Source of the DNA: Hirundichthys speculiger
Lineage: Eukaryota; Chordata; Actinopteri; Beloniformes; Exocoetidae
Direction of reading: 5' to 3'
Length of the DNA: 64,000 bases
Assembly (NCBI GenBank): GCA_018398805.1
Contig: JAGFBZ010000328.1
Coordinates: 601,001-665,000, forward strand
The notes below the pieces were generated by a model. The model made no database searches and was not told the DNA's origin. It saw nothing but the letters and a program-made list of their open reading frames with translations. Made by a program: the position numbers and the translations under genes. Of this stretch, positions 11,839-24,534 are shown in pieces; position 1 is the first letter of the stretch, and the number at the start of each line of letters is the position of its first letter.

Positions 11839-12816
11839 CAGTGTTGAACCTGAACGCGTTCATTGAACGAAAGTTCACAAACTAGTTCATATTTTGTGCG
11901 AACGTGAACTGAGCGCTGCTGTCACGCTAACAATTGCGTCATCAAACGTTTAAAACGATCATGAAGGAAGATGAGAGCTGCAGTTACTCAGAGCTGGAGG
12001 AGACCCCCGACTCCTGGGGGGATTAAAATATTGAAATGGGGGGAAAAAAAACATTTGCACCTTGAGCACCTGTTTTTGTCTTATATTAAAGACCATTTGG
12101 CAGCAAGTTTTTTCCCATATTTTTAATATACTGTAGAGCAGTGATTTCCAAAGTGTGGGTCGCGGCCCCCTGGTGGGCCGTCGTGGGACTGCAGGTGGGC
12201 CGTGAGAGGTCATTAAAATTAAATCCTGTTTTAAATCCTCGATCTTTTTTAAATATTCATTACATGATTAAAAAAACCTTAAGAAGTAATAAGACAAACC
12301 AGTTAAGTGTTATTCTACCGTCATCTTAACTTAATATGACAAGTGTCACCTTATTTGTTGACCCCTCACATTAATATCAGATCATGGTTCCTTGTCCCGT
12401 ATGTTGATCACAGTTGTGATTAAAGGTTTTGGTGGGCTGCTGAGATTTTTCACATTTCAAATTGGGCCTTGGTATTCTGAAGTTTGGGAACGGCTGCTGT
12501 AGAGAGAAACTGAAATAACAGTTTTACATGGGCTGTTCCTTCAATGTTAATGTGAACCCTGGTTGGTTCAGGATTCCGAATTGGACACATAGTTTTTGAC
12601 AGATAAAATGATTAAAATAATTGCCGTTTGTGGTGGTGTAGTATATGGGCAGTGGTAATTATTTTGACAAATAATTGCTCGCAGCAACATTAAAAAAGCA
12701 TTAAAAAAGATTTATTTAGTTCATTTTTTGAAATGTTGAACTGAACTAGTTCATTTTAATTTCTATGAACTATGAACTTAACTAGTTCATGTAGAAAGTG
12801 AACTTGCCCAACACTG
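11839..12816. mobile_element. hAT-like element family F5, with nested F1
   Basis: Termini CAGTGTTGAACCTGAACG and AAGTGAACTTGCCCAACACTG form an inverted repeat. The 8-mer ATCTCAAC flanks both ends exactly (11831-11838, 12817-12824). Subterminal ACTAGTTCA motifs occur at both ends. A complete 358-bp F1 hAT MITE is nested at 12139-12496. No transposase remains. Confidence 0.9.
12139..12496 (-). mobile_element. hAT MITE family F1, copy 2, 358 bp
   Basis: In reverse orientation to copy 1: it starts CAGTGATTTCCAAAGTG and ends AGTTTGGGAACGGCTG. Flanking 8-mers CTGTAGAG (12131-12138 and 12497-12504) are identical. Inserted inside the F5 element, so F1 moved after F5. Confidence 0.92.
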
Positions 12817-13189
12817 ATCTCAACTGTCCGCATAGACGCGGTGACCTTAACCCAGAAATTTTGGTGGGGCAAGGTCTTCTGAAACTCAGCCATGTTAGCA
12901 AAGCTTTCCATGATCAAAAACAGAAATGTACTTTTTCATGTCTATATGTAAATGTAATCATAACCATAAAGTACTTGTGATGCATAAGTTTATCCCCTCC
13001 CCCCATCTTGGAAAAATAACCTACTTTTGATGGCCAACATGATAAAGTAGATAAGGAGATCAAAACAAAGATTGAAGCGAATGAAAGGAAGAAAAAAATC
13101 AAACATGACTTTGAATAAAAGTCTCCTACTTAGGAGTTGGGTGGTGACCCAGTCCACCCTGCCAGACCTAATGTGGTAGCCTGTGTGCC

Positions 13190-13212
13190 CATCCATCCAT
13201 CCATCCATCCAG
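13190..13212. repeat. CATC/ATCC microsatellite
   Basis: Five to six tandem copies of a 4-bp unit. Confidence 0.9.
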
Positions 13213-13234
13213 TTCAAGTCACTCTGGCAGTGGT

Positions 13235-15072
13235 CTAAGCAGAGAGGCCCAGACCACCCTCTCCCCAGCTACCTCCTCCACATCCTCCGAGATGACACCA
13301 AGGTTTTCCACAGCCAGCCAAGAAATACTACATCATCTCTCCAGCATGTCTCAGTTCTGTCTTGATGCCTTTTCCCAGTCGGACATGCCCAAAACCCTTC
13401 CCCAGGTGACCAGGAGGCATCCTAACCAGATGCCTGGCCCACCTTAGTTGGTTCCTATCAGTGTGGAGGAGAAGTGACTCAACTCCTCGTCCCTCCCAGA
13501 TGACTGATCTTCTCATCCCATCTCTAAGGAAGAGTCCAGCCACCCTGCAGAAGAAACTCATTTTCCCCTCTTGTATTCACAACCTCATCTTTTTGGTCAC
13601 CACCCACAGTTTGTGATTACAGGTGTCTCGTCCTTCGGCTCAGCTCTCTCTAACCACAGCAGACCGGGACAGAGTTCTCTTTACTGCAGACGCCACGTCG
13701 ATTCATCTCCTGTTCCATTCTGCCCTTACTCATGAACAAGACCACGAGATGAGGGCTGGGCAAGTTAACGTGTTATTATTGCATTAACGCATTAATTTAT
13801 TAACGCCGACATTTATTTTATCGCACGTTAACGCATGTTGCTCACATGCTTTTGTTTTGAAAAGTCTGTTACTGGCTGCTGCAGAACCGGAAAACAATCG
13901 GCAGGTAAACAATGCAGAAAAGCTAAAACAGACATGGAGAACGGTAAAAATCTGTGAACTTTACAGTTCAGGTTGCAACTCAGGTAGTAATATTAACAAT
14001 TCTGTCTAAAAAAAAATTCTGGACTGCAACAAAACTTTCTCGTCATTCCTCCATGTTCCATCAGATCTGCTCCATGTGTTCACTGTCCTGCTGTTCTCAA
14101 GCTGGTTACTGCAGTGCAGCTCCATCTAGTGGCACAGATGTGTAATGACAACAGAAAGTCCAGTCCTCGATTATAAAACAAATTTAGTTCTGTGGCCCGT
14201 TTTTTAATTTCGTAGTTTTGATCCAAGTCTAAAATTGAAATATAAAAAAAACAGGCTTTTTTTTTTTTTTTTTTGGGGGGGGGGGGGGGTTGTGTTAGAT
14301 TAAAAAACGAAAAACGTAATAAAATGTAACTTTTTGATTTTGTTTTAATTTTTGATTGGCAATTGAAAATAGAAAGAATGAATGATACGCGGATTGATAA
14401 AGTTACTGAACTTTAACTTGGACATTTTCATTTTAAAGTTCTCCCAGACGGAGGATTCAACAGAAACAAGGTTATTTGTAACAACTGACAAGTTGAACTC
14501 CCCGTTAAAAGTTTCTGCTGTTACCTCAGAAATTACATGTTTTAATGTTATGATTGTGACCTCTACATTGTAAGGATTTTGTTGGTAGACTTTTTTTTAT
14601 TTTTCAAAAAAAACAGGATGACATTAATGTCCTGGCAGTGGCAATAAGCTTTTTTTTAATTTTACAGTTTTTAAGATGAGATTTACACTAAATATGTGTT
14701 ACTGACAAGTGCTGATGTTAAAAGTGTTGAACATAACAAATGTTACGGCACTTTAGTTCATATGGCAGCAGAACATTTAAATAAAAGTGCACTTTACACT
14801 ACTTTTGAATTCATTATTTGATTTTGCGTATACAATTGCGATTAATCGTGATTAATCAGGGAAATACCATGCGATTAATCGCGATTAAAAATTTTAATCG
14901 TTGCCCAGCCCTACACGAGATACTTAAACTCCTCTATTTGAGGCAATACCTCGACCCTGATAAGGAAAAGGCTCTCCAGCCTTCTCGAACTGAGAATCCC
15001 ATGATCTCACATGCCTGCCTAAAAATCACCATTAGGACCACATCATCCGCAAAAGAGACGAAATTCTGACAA
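13235..15072 (-). mobile_element. LINE relic on minus strand, split by a hAT
   Basis: On the minus strand 14934-15072 encodes the reverse-transcriptase catalytic box SFADDVVL, and 13328-13561 encodes RVAGLFLRDGMRRSVI followed by LRWARHLVRMPPGHL. Both blocks are hallmarks of the C-terminal half of a non-LTR polymerase very common in fish genomes. The 1163-bp F4 hAT (13751-14913) separates them. The parts on either side carry frameshifts, so it is non-functional. A short + strand fragment of the same family lies at 44507-44640. Confidence 0.85.
13751..14913 (+). mobile_element. hAT-like element family F4, 1163 bp
   Basis: It starts GAGGGCTGGGCAA and ends TTGCCCAGCCCTA, an inverted repeat matching 12 of 13. 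CACGAGAT flanks both ends exactly (13743-13750, 14914-14921). The left half shares a block with 6766-6925, and 13990-14150 shares a block in reverse with 25305-25470. GATTAATCGCGATTAA-type motifs cluster at the right end. No transposase frame; homopolymers near 14257-14290. Confidence 0.9.
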
Positions 15073-15075
15073 GCA

Positions 15076-16603
15076 TAAAAATGTTTTTTTTTTCTGGCAA
15101 AGTCTCCATGGTTCACCAGGTAACATCAGCTACTGCTGAACACAGACAGGTGGTTCCCTGTGCATGAAAACGTGATGGTGAAAGGATGTCCAGTGACCTC
15201 ATAGCTCCTGGCTACGCCTCAATATGAAACAAGGTGCAGATAAGAACATGTTGGTTTCAAAGGTCACCCATCATTAAGACCTTACAGAGAGTTCCTTCAA
15301 CGTAGAATCAACAAAAGGCATGAAATAATTACAAATAAATCAGAATATTTATTTGGCCAGGAGAGGAAAATGTGCTGAAAGGAGCTGGAGCCCTATGAAA
15401 CTGTGCTAATGTGTTCATTTGCATACTTAACTTATTTCCCAACTGTAAACACACCGCGAGGGATAAAAGGCACACTTGGATAGAACGGCTAGAACGCCGT
15501 TCACACGGGGGGAAATAATGCTGCTAATAATAGCGTGCCTCTGTGCACCCATACCGACAATAAACCAATATAAAACTCATTTACTATGCATGCAATTATT
15601 ATATATGGGGTTTTTATTATCCTCACTTTAGGAATTGTTTCCTGGGCATTTTTAAATACTTTGAAATTAGCCTCGTCGTTAATCACACACACTTCGCACA
15701 TAAATAGTGCGCGTTGTGATCACAGAGAGCTTTCGCGGGGTTCAAAACTTTCAAGGAAACGCCGTGACTTCTGGGTGTCAGCGGCGCGACAGGACGGCAG
15801 ATAATGGAGCTCAAACGGCCGTCTTCCGCCACGGCTTCACTTTGAAGTCCAGTCAGGGGATCAGGCAGAACATTTTAAGCAGTTAATCCCCAATTTCGGC
15901 TCAAAAGCACACTATCCGCTTAATATTTACCGCAGAGAGGTTTCTAATTATCCTGCTTACGAGTTCAAACTTAAAAGTATTATCATGATATTTTATGGGA
16001 CCGCAGGAGAGATATAGGATGCATCTTAAAATAAAAAGATGAGGGGACGCATAATGTTTTCAAATGATATAATTACCATACCTTTGAAAAGAAAAAAAAA
16101 ACAGCATCCTATTTTCAGCTGCAACGAGGTCACGGTGTGTAGCTGTGATAGTTTAATTAAATTTGCTGTCCATAAAGTTTTTGAGGAACATTATGCAAAT
16201 TAGGTTTCAATTATTTCCCAAGTGTCATTAAAGTTCTTGTCAAAACTGGAATAAAACCAGTCCTCTGCAATTTCCCATGCCTCCCTTTTAGTCCCATAAA
16301 ATGAAAAAAAAAAAAAACTTTTTAGATTAATGTTTGCCAGTTTATGGAAAATTGTGCATCTTACTGCAGTTTTCAACAAAGTGCCTGTTTCTGCATCTCT
16401 CTCGCCGGCTTCCAGAAGACTGTTCACAGACTACAGGCGGCTTTTGCTTGAGGTGGATTCTTGCTGAGAGGGAAATATTCCCCCGCATCCTTAATTTTTG
16501 CCAGAGGGCAGCTTCTCTCAGTCCTACGAAGTATAAGGAGTATAAGGGCCACACTGAGAAAAAAAGTTGTTGACAATGATTTTTTTTTTTTTCATTCCTC
16601 ATC
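15076..16603. other. Single-copy-looking non-coding sequence
   Basis: No gene is visible. 15420-16170 has long mixed AT-rich stretches with homeobox-like cores (TTAATTAAATT at 16152, TAATTA near 15946) and no sharing with other parts of the window, so it could be conserved regulatory DNA. This is inference only. Confidence 0.35.
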
Positions 16604-16662
16604 AAGAGAATGAAGTCAAAATGTCGAGAATAAAGTTGAAATCGTCGAGAATAAAGTCAAGA
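16604..16662. repeat. Short tandem repeat of CGAGAATAAAGT type
   Basis: About three degenerate copies of a unit near 20 bp containing GAATAAAGT. Confidence 0.7.
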
Positions 16663-18479
16663 TGCAGTTTCCAGAATTACCGCAGCCTTAACATTGAAAT
16701 TCAGCACCTCAAAAACTTGGAGTAAGAAATGTTGTTATTCTAAAATTTTAGTTCGTATTTGACAGGCTTAGATAATGTCCAAAACTTAATCCATAGTTTG
16801 TGGTTTAAGTTTATATTTTAAGAATGAAAATGAAAACGACCCCGCCTAATGGTATCGTCCTCTTCTCACTAACGTTACTTGTGGGTCGTGGTGGGGCTCA
16901 TTGGGTGCTCAGCACCCCTAAAGCTCTGACCCTAGAATCACGCCTGGTTCTGACCCAAAATCCAAACAACTCTAAGGGAACATTCATGAGCACGTTGTTG
17001 GGCAGTGAATGAATGGGTCAGGATTCTGGTGGACTGGTCATACTGGGCTCTGAGACTGCTTATTTTCTGGAACCTTAGTTCAGACTTCGCAGTGCAGAGA
17101 TGTGACTGGCTGGGTAGCATCACGTGGGATGGCTTAACTCGCACGCAATTGGTTTGTGCGTTTCCTGATCCGCTAAACCGGTGCCGTAAAGACTAGAAAA
17201 GTTGCACCGGTTAAAATAGAAGCGTCCCCTCAAAATTTAAAATCCCTTAATAATTTACTGGTTATAGGTCCGGGTCCGTATAGGACGGTGTCTGGGTCCG
17301 GACTCGGACCGCGGTCCGCCAGTTAGTGACCCTTGATCTAGAGGAACTGTCATGGACGTATGAGTCCAGTATTACACAATAAGGCCCTAAAATGCAGTTT
17401 TAATATTACAGCATCAATATGAACAAACATGAATTGCTGTGGCATAATTTCACTGCACTTAAAACATTCCCAACAACACCTATTTTCTCCAGGTGGCACA
17501 TGCGTTACCTTTGAAATGCCTCGAGGGATAACAGACTTAAGAAGAGCATAATCGTGGTTACGCAACTGCCAACTGAGACAAACAAACCCGGGCAGAGCTA
17601 TTCCAGTAACAGTAATTAAAGGTCATCCTGGAGGTCCCCAGGCTTTGATGACTTGAAGCTTGATCAAATATTGATTGAACTGAATCATAGAGAAGTTGAA
17701 CTGAATCACAGAGAAGTTGAAACTGGAAACAAGTCCCGAACCCACGCTGTGGAATATTTGAGACGCGGGCCGCCGTGATTCAATTATTTCCTTGAGTGAG
17801 ATCAGCTCTCCGGTCGAGCACCGTCAGCTCCTTTTGAAAAGAACCTGCGAGGAGGCAGAGACTCAAATTTGCAACTTTTCGCTCCTCTTTCATTTCCGCA
17901 TTACTGGTTCACCCTGAAAGCAGACGCACGGACATATTCAAGCGTGAGTAATAGCTTGCAGTTTTTTGGATTTATTACCAGAGACGAAGTGCAAAGAGTA
18001 ATAAAACGCCTAAAACGGAAACTCTCGGGTGACTGTTGAAGGACATTTACAACTCAGATGAGAACACTTCGTGTCCATCGCTGCACTCGTGTCGTCTGAA
18101 GCAGGGCCTCACATGTGTGAATGCAAATTCGCCTCGGCTTCGACAACCCCAGCAATTTCTCCCAGTGGGCGGATTTTCTTTTTATATGTTAATGAGGCAT
18201 CAGCGTTGCATCTCAAGTCGCGTTCGGTTTGTGGCGTACGAGTGAAGCGCGGGGGTTCCTCCGGCTCACAGCTGACTTACGGCGCTCAGCTGTGGAGATG
18301 AAACTCAAAATCAGATTTCCACAAATGACACACCAGGTCATGAAAAAAATTATGTTAAGCTTCCTCTAAACCAAAGAGAATTAATGCCTGCTAATATGAC
18401 AAGGGATAGTTGTGGCATGTTCACATCAGTAAGAAATGGAGTATTTTTACACCTACCAAACCACCAAGTAGTTTGAAAT
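16663..18479. other. Mostly unassigned sequence
   Basis: No gene recognised. 17240-17340 contains a GGTCCGGACTCGGACCGCGG palindrome-rich patch that resembles ends of fish dispersed repeats but has no partner here. A 20-bp direct repeat (AACTGAATCA..AGAGAAGTTG) occurs at about 17679-17720. 17750-18300 is GC-richer and could be regulatory. Confidence 0.35.
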
Positions 18480-18502
18480 TATATATATATATATATATAT
18501 AT
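18480..18502. repeat. AT microsatellite
   Basis: About eleven AT units. Confidence 0.9.
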
Positions 18503-18755
18503 TTATTTATAAGAAAAAAAATCTCTGCAGCCCATGCAAACCATCTTTGATTAACATACAAGAACTAAAAGCTAAATTCCAATATTAATGTAAGGGGTCA
18601 ATAAATAAGGTGACACTTGCCATGTTAAGATGACAGTAGAATAACAATTAATTGGTTTGTTTTATTATTTCTAAATAGTTTTTAATCATGTAATAAATGT
18701 TTTACAGTAATTCAAAAACATGTTTTTTTTTTTTTAATTGTGGATTTAAAACATA

Positions 18756-19433
18756 CAGTGGTACCTCTACTTAATTGGTTTTGGAAGTAGTTTCGTAACC
18801 GGAAAATTTTGTAAGTAGAGACGTGTTTTCCATGTAAATGCCCTAATCCGTTCCAAGTCCCCCAAAATTCGAACATAAATTTTTTAGAAATTATAAATAA
18901 TACATGAAATGACATAAAAACCTGTAAGAAATACATGTTAGAACTAAAAAAGCCCAGACCTCCACTGAGCTCAACAATTATCGAAACATTTGAAAGTGAT
19001 CCAGAATCCAGGATTTCTTCCGGATCACACCCAAAATGAAATCACTTTTCACATTTCTGACAACTCCTGAAAATTTCATTCAAAATCCATCCATAACAAA
19101 AACATAACCTCCTTGGTGGAGGTAAAAATTGTTAGTTTACCTGGGTTGCTGGGTTACGCTCATACAGACAAGGGGCCCTCCTAGCCAATGGGATGCCAGG
19201 AAGATACTAAGCGATAGCCAATGGCAGAGCAGCTTGGACGCAGTGCTTTAAAACCGAGATACAGAGCCGACAAGTATATTTACGTTCAGTAAACTCTGGG
19301 ATCTGAGAGTAGCAGCGCTACTGTATTTTTGCCTTTCGTATCCCGAAATTTCTTTCATAACAAGAGGAAATATTTTCCCGTTGAGAAGTTTCGTAACCTG
19401 AAAATTTTGTATGTAGAGATGTTCGTACCACTC
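18756..19433. mobile_element. TA-flanked MITE (CAGTGGTACC termini), copy 2, 678 bp
   Basis: The left terminus is CAGTGGTACCTCTACTTA and the right terminus is a degraded GTTCGTACCACTC. TA at 18754-18755 and 19434-19435 is duplicated relative to the empty site in F1 copy 4. It carries the nested CTCCGCC-type repeat at 18942-19125. Confidence 0.88.
18942..19125 (-). repeat. CTCCGCC-type repeat, deleted form, nested in MITE copy 2
   Basis: It shares the internal deletion and insertion position of the copies at 4387 and 24731. It ends CCTTGGTGGAGGTAA. Confidence 0.75.
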
Positions 19434-19524
19434 TATTTGTTTATTTTTCATGACTTCGCACGGCCGACCTACAGTACCTCGACGGCCCACAAGGGGGCTG
19501 CGGCCCACACTTTGGGACTCACGG

Positions 19525-21039
19525 GGCTAAAGCACTTGCGGCTACCTGCGCTTTTTTCCACTGTAGGAAATGACAACTGTTGCATTGTTTTCACATTCTC
19601 TTTTGACCAAAGTCAAATTGCAGTAGGCCAGTATTGTAAAAATCTCTACTGTTAGCTACATGTATATCGTTTCTACTGTATACTGTTTATACCGCCCACT
19701 CCTAATAAAAACACACACTATGAAACCCTCTGTGTCCTGATACAGTAATACATTTATCCATCAACACTCATTCTGCCTTTCAAGCTGTGACTCTTCAGAA
19801 ACTACTTAAGAGGATACTTTTTTTTTTTCCCTCTCCTTTTTGTCATCTCTCTTAGATGCTTTTTCCCGATGAAAAGCAACACTGAGATATTAAACATTAG
19901 CGTCTTATTGCCTGGGAGGGAATCAGGTGCAACGGAATTTGTCTCAGTTGTCGTTCTTGACACTAAAGAGCAAATCCTTCATGTGCGGAGTTGAACCAAC
20001 GAGGAAGTTTCATCTCTCCGACCGTTTCAGAGACGCATGACCAGACAAAAAAAGGCAACCGCAGCATAAAAACAACAAAGGGCACCTTCCTCCGTCCATC
20101 AAGTCACTTACATGAGCTTGGAAGACAAAAACACTAAAACAGTGCAGCTGTGGAGGTCCTTGGTAATGTTCGTATACGCCATTATGATCCGTAGACGGGG
20201 GGTTGGAGACGAACCAGCAGGAGGAAGCATTAGCATCACAGAAAAGTGCTCCGGTGCTCCCCTCACTTTTCTCTTCCCCCCCTTCACAAGCCGTAGTCCT
20301 CACAGAGACCGTCGGCACATTTATATATAATTTCAGTCGTGTTACAGTTGCTGTGCGGTATTGAAATCCTGTGAACGGAGCACAGGTTACATTTGAGGAA
20401 GATATTGCCTCAGTGTTTGTTCAGAGGAACACTCAGTTGTATCTGAAAATGCCATGATGTAAAAAAAAAAACATCAATTTTGTTGCAGTCAGAAGGAGAG
20501 GAGTGTACAATTACAATAAAGCATGTTTCAAATATCATCGTTGGAGATCTGAGATCGTGTTAGCGCTCTGGAGAAGGAAGAATACCAGAATGCAATTCAA
20601 GTACACTTATGTGCAAATGTTAGCACACCCTCTCGTAATCGTGTTTTTTTTTTTCCCTCCACTGCGTAGCTTTTTCATCTTATCTAAAAGTAAAGCCAAA
20701 AAGGAAACCAAAATGTGGACAATCCTCTGCGCCCTCTTTTTGCTCAAGTGTTCAGCAGCAGACGTGCAGACTCTATGAAAGTCAGCTTTTTGCTCATCTG
20801 GAAAGTTCAGGTATGCGTGAAGAATGCCGAGAGGGAAAAATATGATCATCACTTCGAGATGAGCAATTGTTGCTGCACAATAACGTGAGAAACGTTATTC
20901 AGCCAGAACCTTTGGAAGCTGAAAGCATTTCAGACAAATGTTGATCTTCCCAGAAGTGGACAAATTTCCAGAGTGTGCAGCGGTCAGAGGAACTTAAAAA
21001 TCAAGAGCCACAGGCCTCATTGAGTACATGTTGGATTAA
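19525..21039. other. Unassigned sequence
   Basis: No gene or shared repeat recognised. Frames near 20010-20330 and 20503-20852 overlap on both strands and look like chance. Poly-A and poly-T runs lie at 20460-20471 and 20644-20654. Confidence 0.4.
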
Positions 21040-21446
21040 CTTAGTCCTTCTTAAATAGTGGACCAGGGGGTGTGGTGCAGTGCCGGGGGGGTGGGGGTGC
21101 ATGTGACCCTGGGGAACATGCTTTTTTTTTTTTTGCCGTACTGTAAGAAGAATAAGGTGTAACTACACATATACTCCAGTAGGTGGCAGTGGCGCTCCCA
21201 TTGTTACAGTGCCTGCCGGGAGTATTAGCTAGCTTGTGTCGGGGTTTTTTTGCACGGACATGCACGCACAGAGCAGCAGATATGAAGTGAACAAACCCTC
21301 AAGAGACACCGCGGAAAAATATTTAACAGGGATGAAAAGAAAGGAGGAGAGAGACGGAGATAATGAGACAAACGAAAGTTAAGACGAGGAAATATGACGA
21401 CGATGATGTAGCGCTTGGCTTCACTGTGACTACGGTGGGATTGATG
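21040..21446 (+). mobile_element. hAT 5' fragment (ZBED/SCAND3-like transposase start)
   Basis: Near 21380-21446 one + frame reads RKYDDDDVALGFTVTTVGLM, which resembles the N-terminal RKY...LGFT.T.VG block of fish hAT transposases related to ZBED/SCAND3 proteins. It lacks the zinc finger that should follow. The left end, CCTTCTTAAATAGTGGACCAG, is terminus-like. Upstream runs hold G-rich and T-rich tracts. The element is broken; the 3' part is absent. Confidence 0.55.
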
Positions 21447-21816
21447 CACTTTAAATCTTTGCAGACTGAAAAAACTATTTTGATCAAAAAAAGTTGATCT
21501 ATATTTGATCTATACTTCTTTCTTTTATGTTTCTCTTAATGTTAATAAGGATACGGTGTTATGCAGGGGTGTAACAATTTTATAGACAAATTATACTATT
21601 TATAGTCACGGTGGAGGGTGGGGGAGGGGGGTTAGGGTAGGGTTGTGCGCGAAGAGCACAGAAGCACGACTGAGGTTCTGCATCTGAACAAGTCACCAGC
21701 CTTGATGCTCGGTGGTATATTTGACACAAACCAAACATCATTTCAACACCTCAGGCCAACTGTCAAGCACAACAGTGGAGACGTGATTTTTATTTTTACT
21801 TTTGTTTGTTTTGCAG

Positions 21817-22016
21817 CCGCAGGAACTGGGGCCCTCAGAGTCACCAACTGCACCATGAACGTCGGAGCATTCGTGAGAAAAATGTCTCCCCACAGAGAAA
21901 GCTCAGTCCAGTACGCAAACAGACTGAAGAACGGACAAAAGCACATCAGCAAATCTGCCTCAGTGTGGCTGAAAGCAAAAGAATCAGGGTTTCTGAAAAC
22001 ACTGGTCAACGGGTGA
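21817..22016 (+). other. Candidate exon-like segment after a strong acceptor (uncertain)
   Basis: A pyrimidine-rich tract followed by TTTGTTTGTTTTGCAG ends at 21816, a good splice acceptor. From there one frame stays open for 66 codons (starting AAGTGALRVTNCTMNVGAF after splicing in phase) to a stop at 22014-22016. I do not recognise the protein. The stop lies at the very edge of a MITE that begins at 22011. Chance is the more likely explanation: the frame is short, and a second frame is also open here. Confidence 0.2.
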
Positions 22017-22314
22017 ATTCCAGTTCATCCCCTAACCCTCAATCTCAATCCTCAATCTCAAAAATTCATGATCCCGGCAAGTGCCAGTGCTGTCCCGATT
22101 CTAAGAACGTCAAGTTGAGGGACAAGTTTGAGGGCTGTATCGAGCTCAATACTAAGATTCTCCGGCTCGACCCTTAGAAGTAAGGACTACCCAGAAGGCA
22201 TTGGGTAATTTAGCCAAGACGTCTTTGAAAAGGATGGCGACGAAAAAAGCTAGCTACAAATGTATTTTCTTAGTTATTAAAGATATAAATGTTACAAAAC
22301 AATCTCATTGTCTT

Positions 22315-22319
<5 letters not shown>

Positions 22320-22386
<67 letters not shown>
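22320..22386. repeat. AT microsatellite, left block
   Basis: More than 30 AT units next to the F2 insertion. Confidence 0.95.
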
Positions 22387-22818
22387 TAGGGCTGTAGCGA
22401 TACACTAATCTCGCCATACGATACGATACACGATATTCAGCTCACGATACGATATATATCGATATTCATCTTACAATACATTTACATCATTTTCTGAATG
22501 ATTTTAAAGGGACAACATGATTTTGGTGACATCTTGTGAGTGTTCCAATGACTTTGATTTAATTATTTGAACTGAAAGCATCAATTACACATTATCTGGC
22601 TGACAGGCAGCTTGCAAATGCTGGACAAAATGAATAAAAGATTTGTTGAGAAAAATAGTTTAATTTATTTAAATAGTGTAAATTGTTGCTTGCAAGTTTT
22701 AGAAAGGTGAGACACGGGGGTTTTGGAAGAAGCTTAGAATATTGATACTTGCGGCTGAAAAAAAATCGATACTCGATAAAATATCGATATAAATCGCAGA
22801 ATCAATAAAATCGCTCAG

Positions 22819-22823
<5 letters not shown>
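22387..22823 (-). mobile_element. hAT/ZBED-type family F2, short copy, 437 bp
   Basis: It starts TAGGGCTGTAGCGATACAC and ends AATCGCTCAGCTCTA. It lacks any coding region and is the most compact F2 copy. It sits inside an AT tract, so the 8-bp target duplication cannot be read. Confidence 0.88.
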
Positions 22824-22886
<63 letters not shown>

Positions 22887-22893
22887 ATTATTA
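22824..22893. repeat. AT/ATT microsatellite, right block
   Basis: An AT run passing into ATT units; the continuation of the tract into which F2 inserted. Confidence 0.95.
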
Positions 22894-23060
22894 TACTTCT
22901 TCTTCTTTGTCGTCGTCATCGTTTTCTCGACAGACTGGACGTAGCTTTGGCGTAAGGCCGCCCCCCACAGTCTGAAGACGTAACTGCACTCAAGGGGTGT
23001 CCCATTTCTAAGTCACGAGATAGTCCGGGAATTTACTTTGGAGGTCTGAGATTAAGGGCC

Positions 23061-24534
23061 AAAGATGTAGAAGAGAAGAGAAGAGTAAAAAAAAAAAGAT
23101 TGAAGGTTAAGGGCGACATGGAGAGCTACCATCAGATGATTCCTTATTAAAAAGAAAGGGAAAAAAAAGATTAACAGAGAGAGCACTAATGTTTGAAAAT
23201 GCCTGTGTATGACCTTGATGAGACGAGGAGTGTCATCATCGTCTCTGTAGTCATTATGCCTGAAATTATATTAAACTCAAAGCAGCTGCCAATCCAGTTT
23301 CGACAGTAATAAATATGCAACTCCCGCCGGAGTTCAGAATTGCCTTCAAAGCGGGAAAACTTACCACTGGGGAGCAACGCTTATTGCAGTTTATGAAATA
23401 TCTGAACCCAAGAAGGCTCAGATGTCCAACCTGCACTTCCCGTGAACCGGGTCCTGAAAGAGTAAATGCACGAAGCGGATAAATAAGTAAACACGCACTC
23501 AGCTTTGAGATTCTCCGTACACATCCACTTTCTTTCATATCGCTGGACGGGCTTCAAACAAGGTGAAAAGATATACCCTCCTAGACTTCAAAAGTGCATT
23601 TGATATCCCAAGCTGGACATTTGCAGCATAAATAATAGATCGGCTGATTTCATTGTTTAAAAATGGATGGGGATCTCTTCTTGGAGGACGGCTCCTTTCT
23701 ATCATCTTTATACAGAAGGAAGATGATCACGATAAAGACAAGGAGTGCAATAAAGTGGGAACTGTCAAAGTCGAGCAAACTGACATGTGCTGTGTGTTTT
23801 AGGAGGTGGACTGAATTTGTTACCTTCAGTTTGATGTTATTCAACCTTCAGTTGCTGCCATTGAGTTATTTTTACCTTTTTTTTCACTCGTGTCCTCTTC
23901 ATTTGTAAAAACCCCTCTTCTCTATTATTTTCAGCCATCATTTTATTAGACCTTACAGCCAACAATTATTCCAAAAAATTATAATTATCTGCCACATTGA
24001 AGGAAGAAAATAAAAGAAAGGGTTCTAGTCTGTATACTTGGACGTTTGCTGTAAACCATTGGTAGAAGGTTGAACGTTAGTCTCGTTTGCGTCAGAATCG
24101 AACTTGTCTAATATTAAAAGTCTCTTGTCATACAGGTAGTTAAGCACAAAACAACAACAACAACAGAGGGAGATTTTTCCAGCTGCTAACAGGAAACACA
24201 CCTCATGGAAGGAGACGGTGAACGCCGAAGAAACTCTGGGGAAGAACAAGAGCTTTAATGAGCCTCAGATCTGGTGGAAATACAAGACTGAAAAAATAAA
24301 AAATCTAAACTAAGACTTGTAATTAATGACCTTGCGAGAGATCCTCAGCAGTTTCAGACATCAGTGTTTTACATGTTCATAGAAAGAAATTGAAAAGATT
24401 TATATATTAACCTTTCCTTTGTTGACTTTCATTTTAAAGATATAAAGGTTTTTTTTTTTTTTTTTTAAGAATTTACTTGTCCCAGCTTCTTGCATCTGAC
24501 AGATGGTTTTCTCACTGATCCACAAAAGCAAATG
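23061..24534. other. Unassigned sequence
   Basis: No gene or shared repeat recognised. Short CAA run near 24152-24166 and T run near 24450-24466. Confidence 0.4.

Larger units (their letters stand above)
18521..19524 (+). mobile_element. hAT MITE family F1, copy 3, 5'-truncated and split
   Basis: 18521-18755 and 19434-19524 together match F1 copies 1 and 4, but the outer left end is missing. The right end reads CACTTTGGGACTCACGG. A TA-type MITE sits at 18756-19433. Copy 4 (51848) has TTTAAAACATATTTGTTTC where this copy has the insertion, which proves the junction. Confidence 0.85.
22011..23060. mobile_element. Non-autonomous element family G, copy 1, interrupted
   Basis: The left end GGGTGAATTCCAGTTCATCC is followed by iterated CCCTCAATCTCAA motifs. 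The same ends and interior occur, inverted, at 37149-37704. The right part (22900-23060) includes GGCGTAAGGCCGCCCCCCAC. The outermost right terminus is truncated. An AT tract and an F2 hAT are inserted in the middle. Superfamily unknown. Confidence 0.75.

Noticed and set aside
21817..22016. GTGALRV after a splice acceptor, resembling a motif of aspartate aminotransferase
   Set aside because: Only seven residues agree and the sequence after them does not; kept only as a low-confidence exon-like segment.
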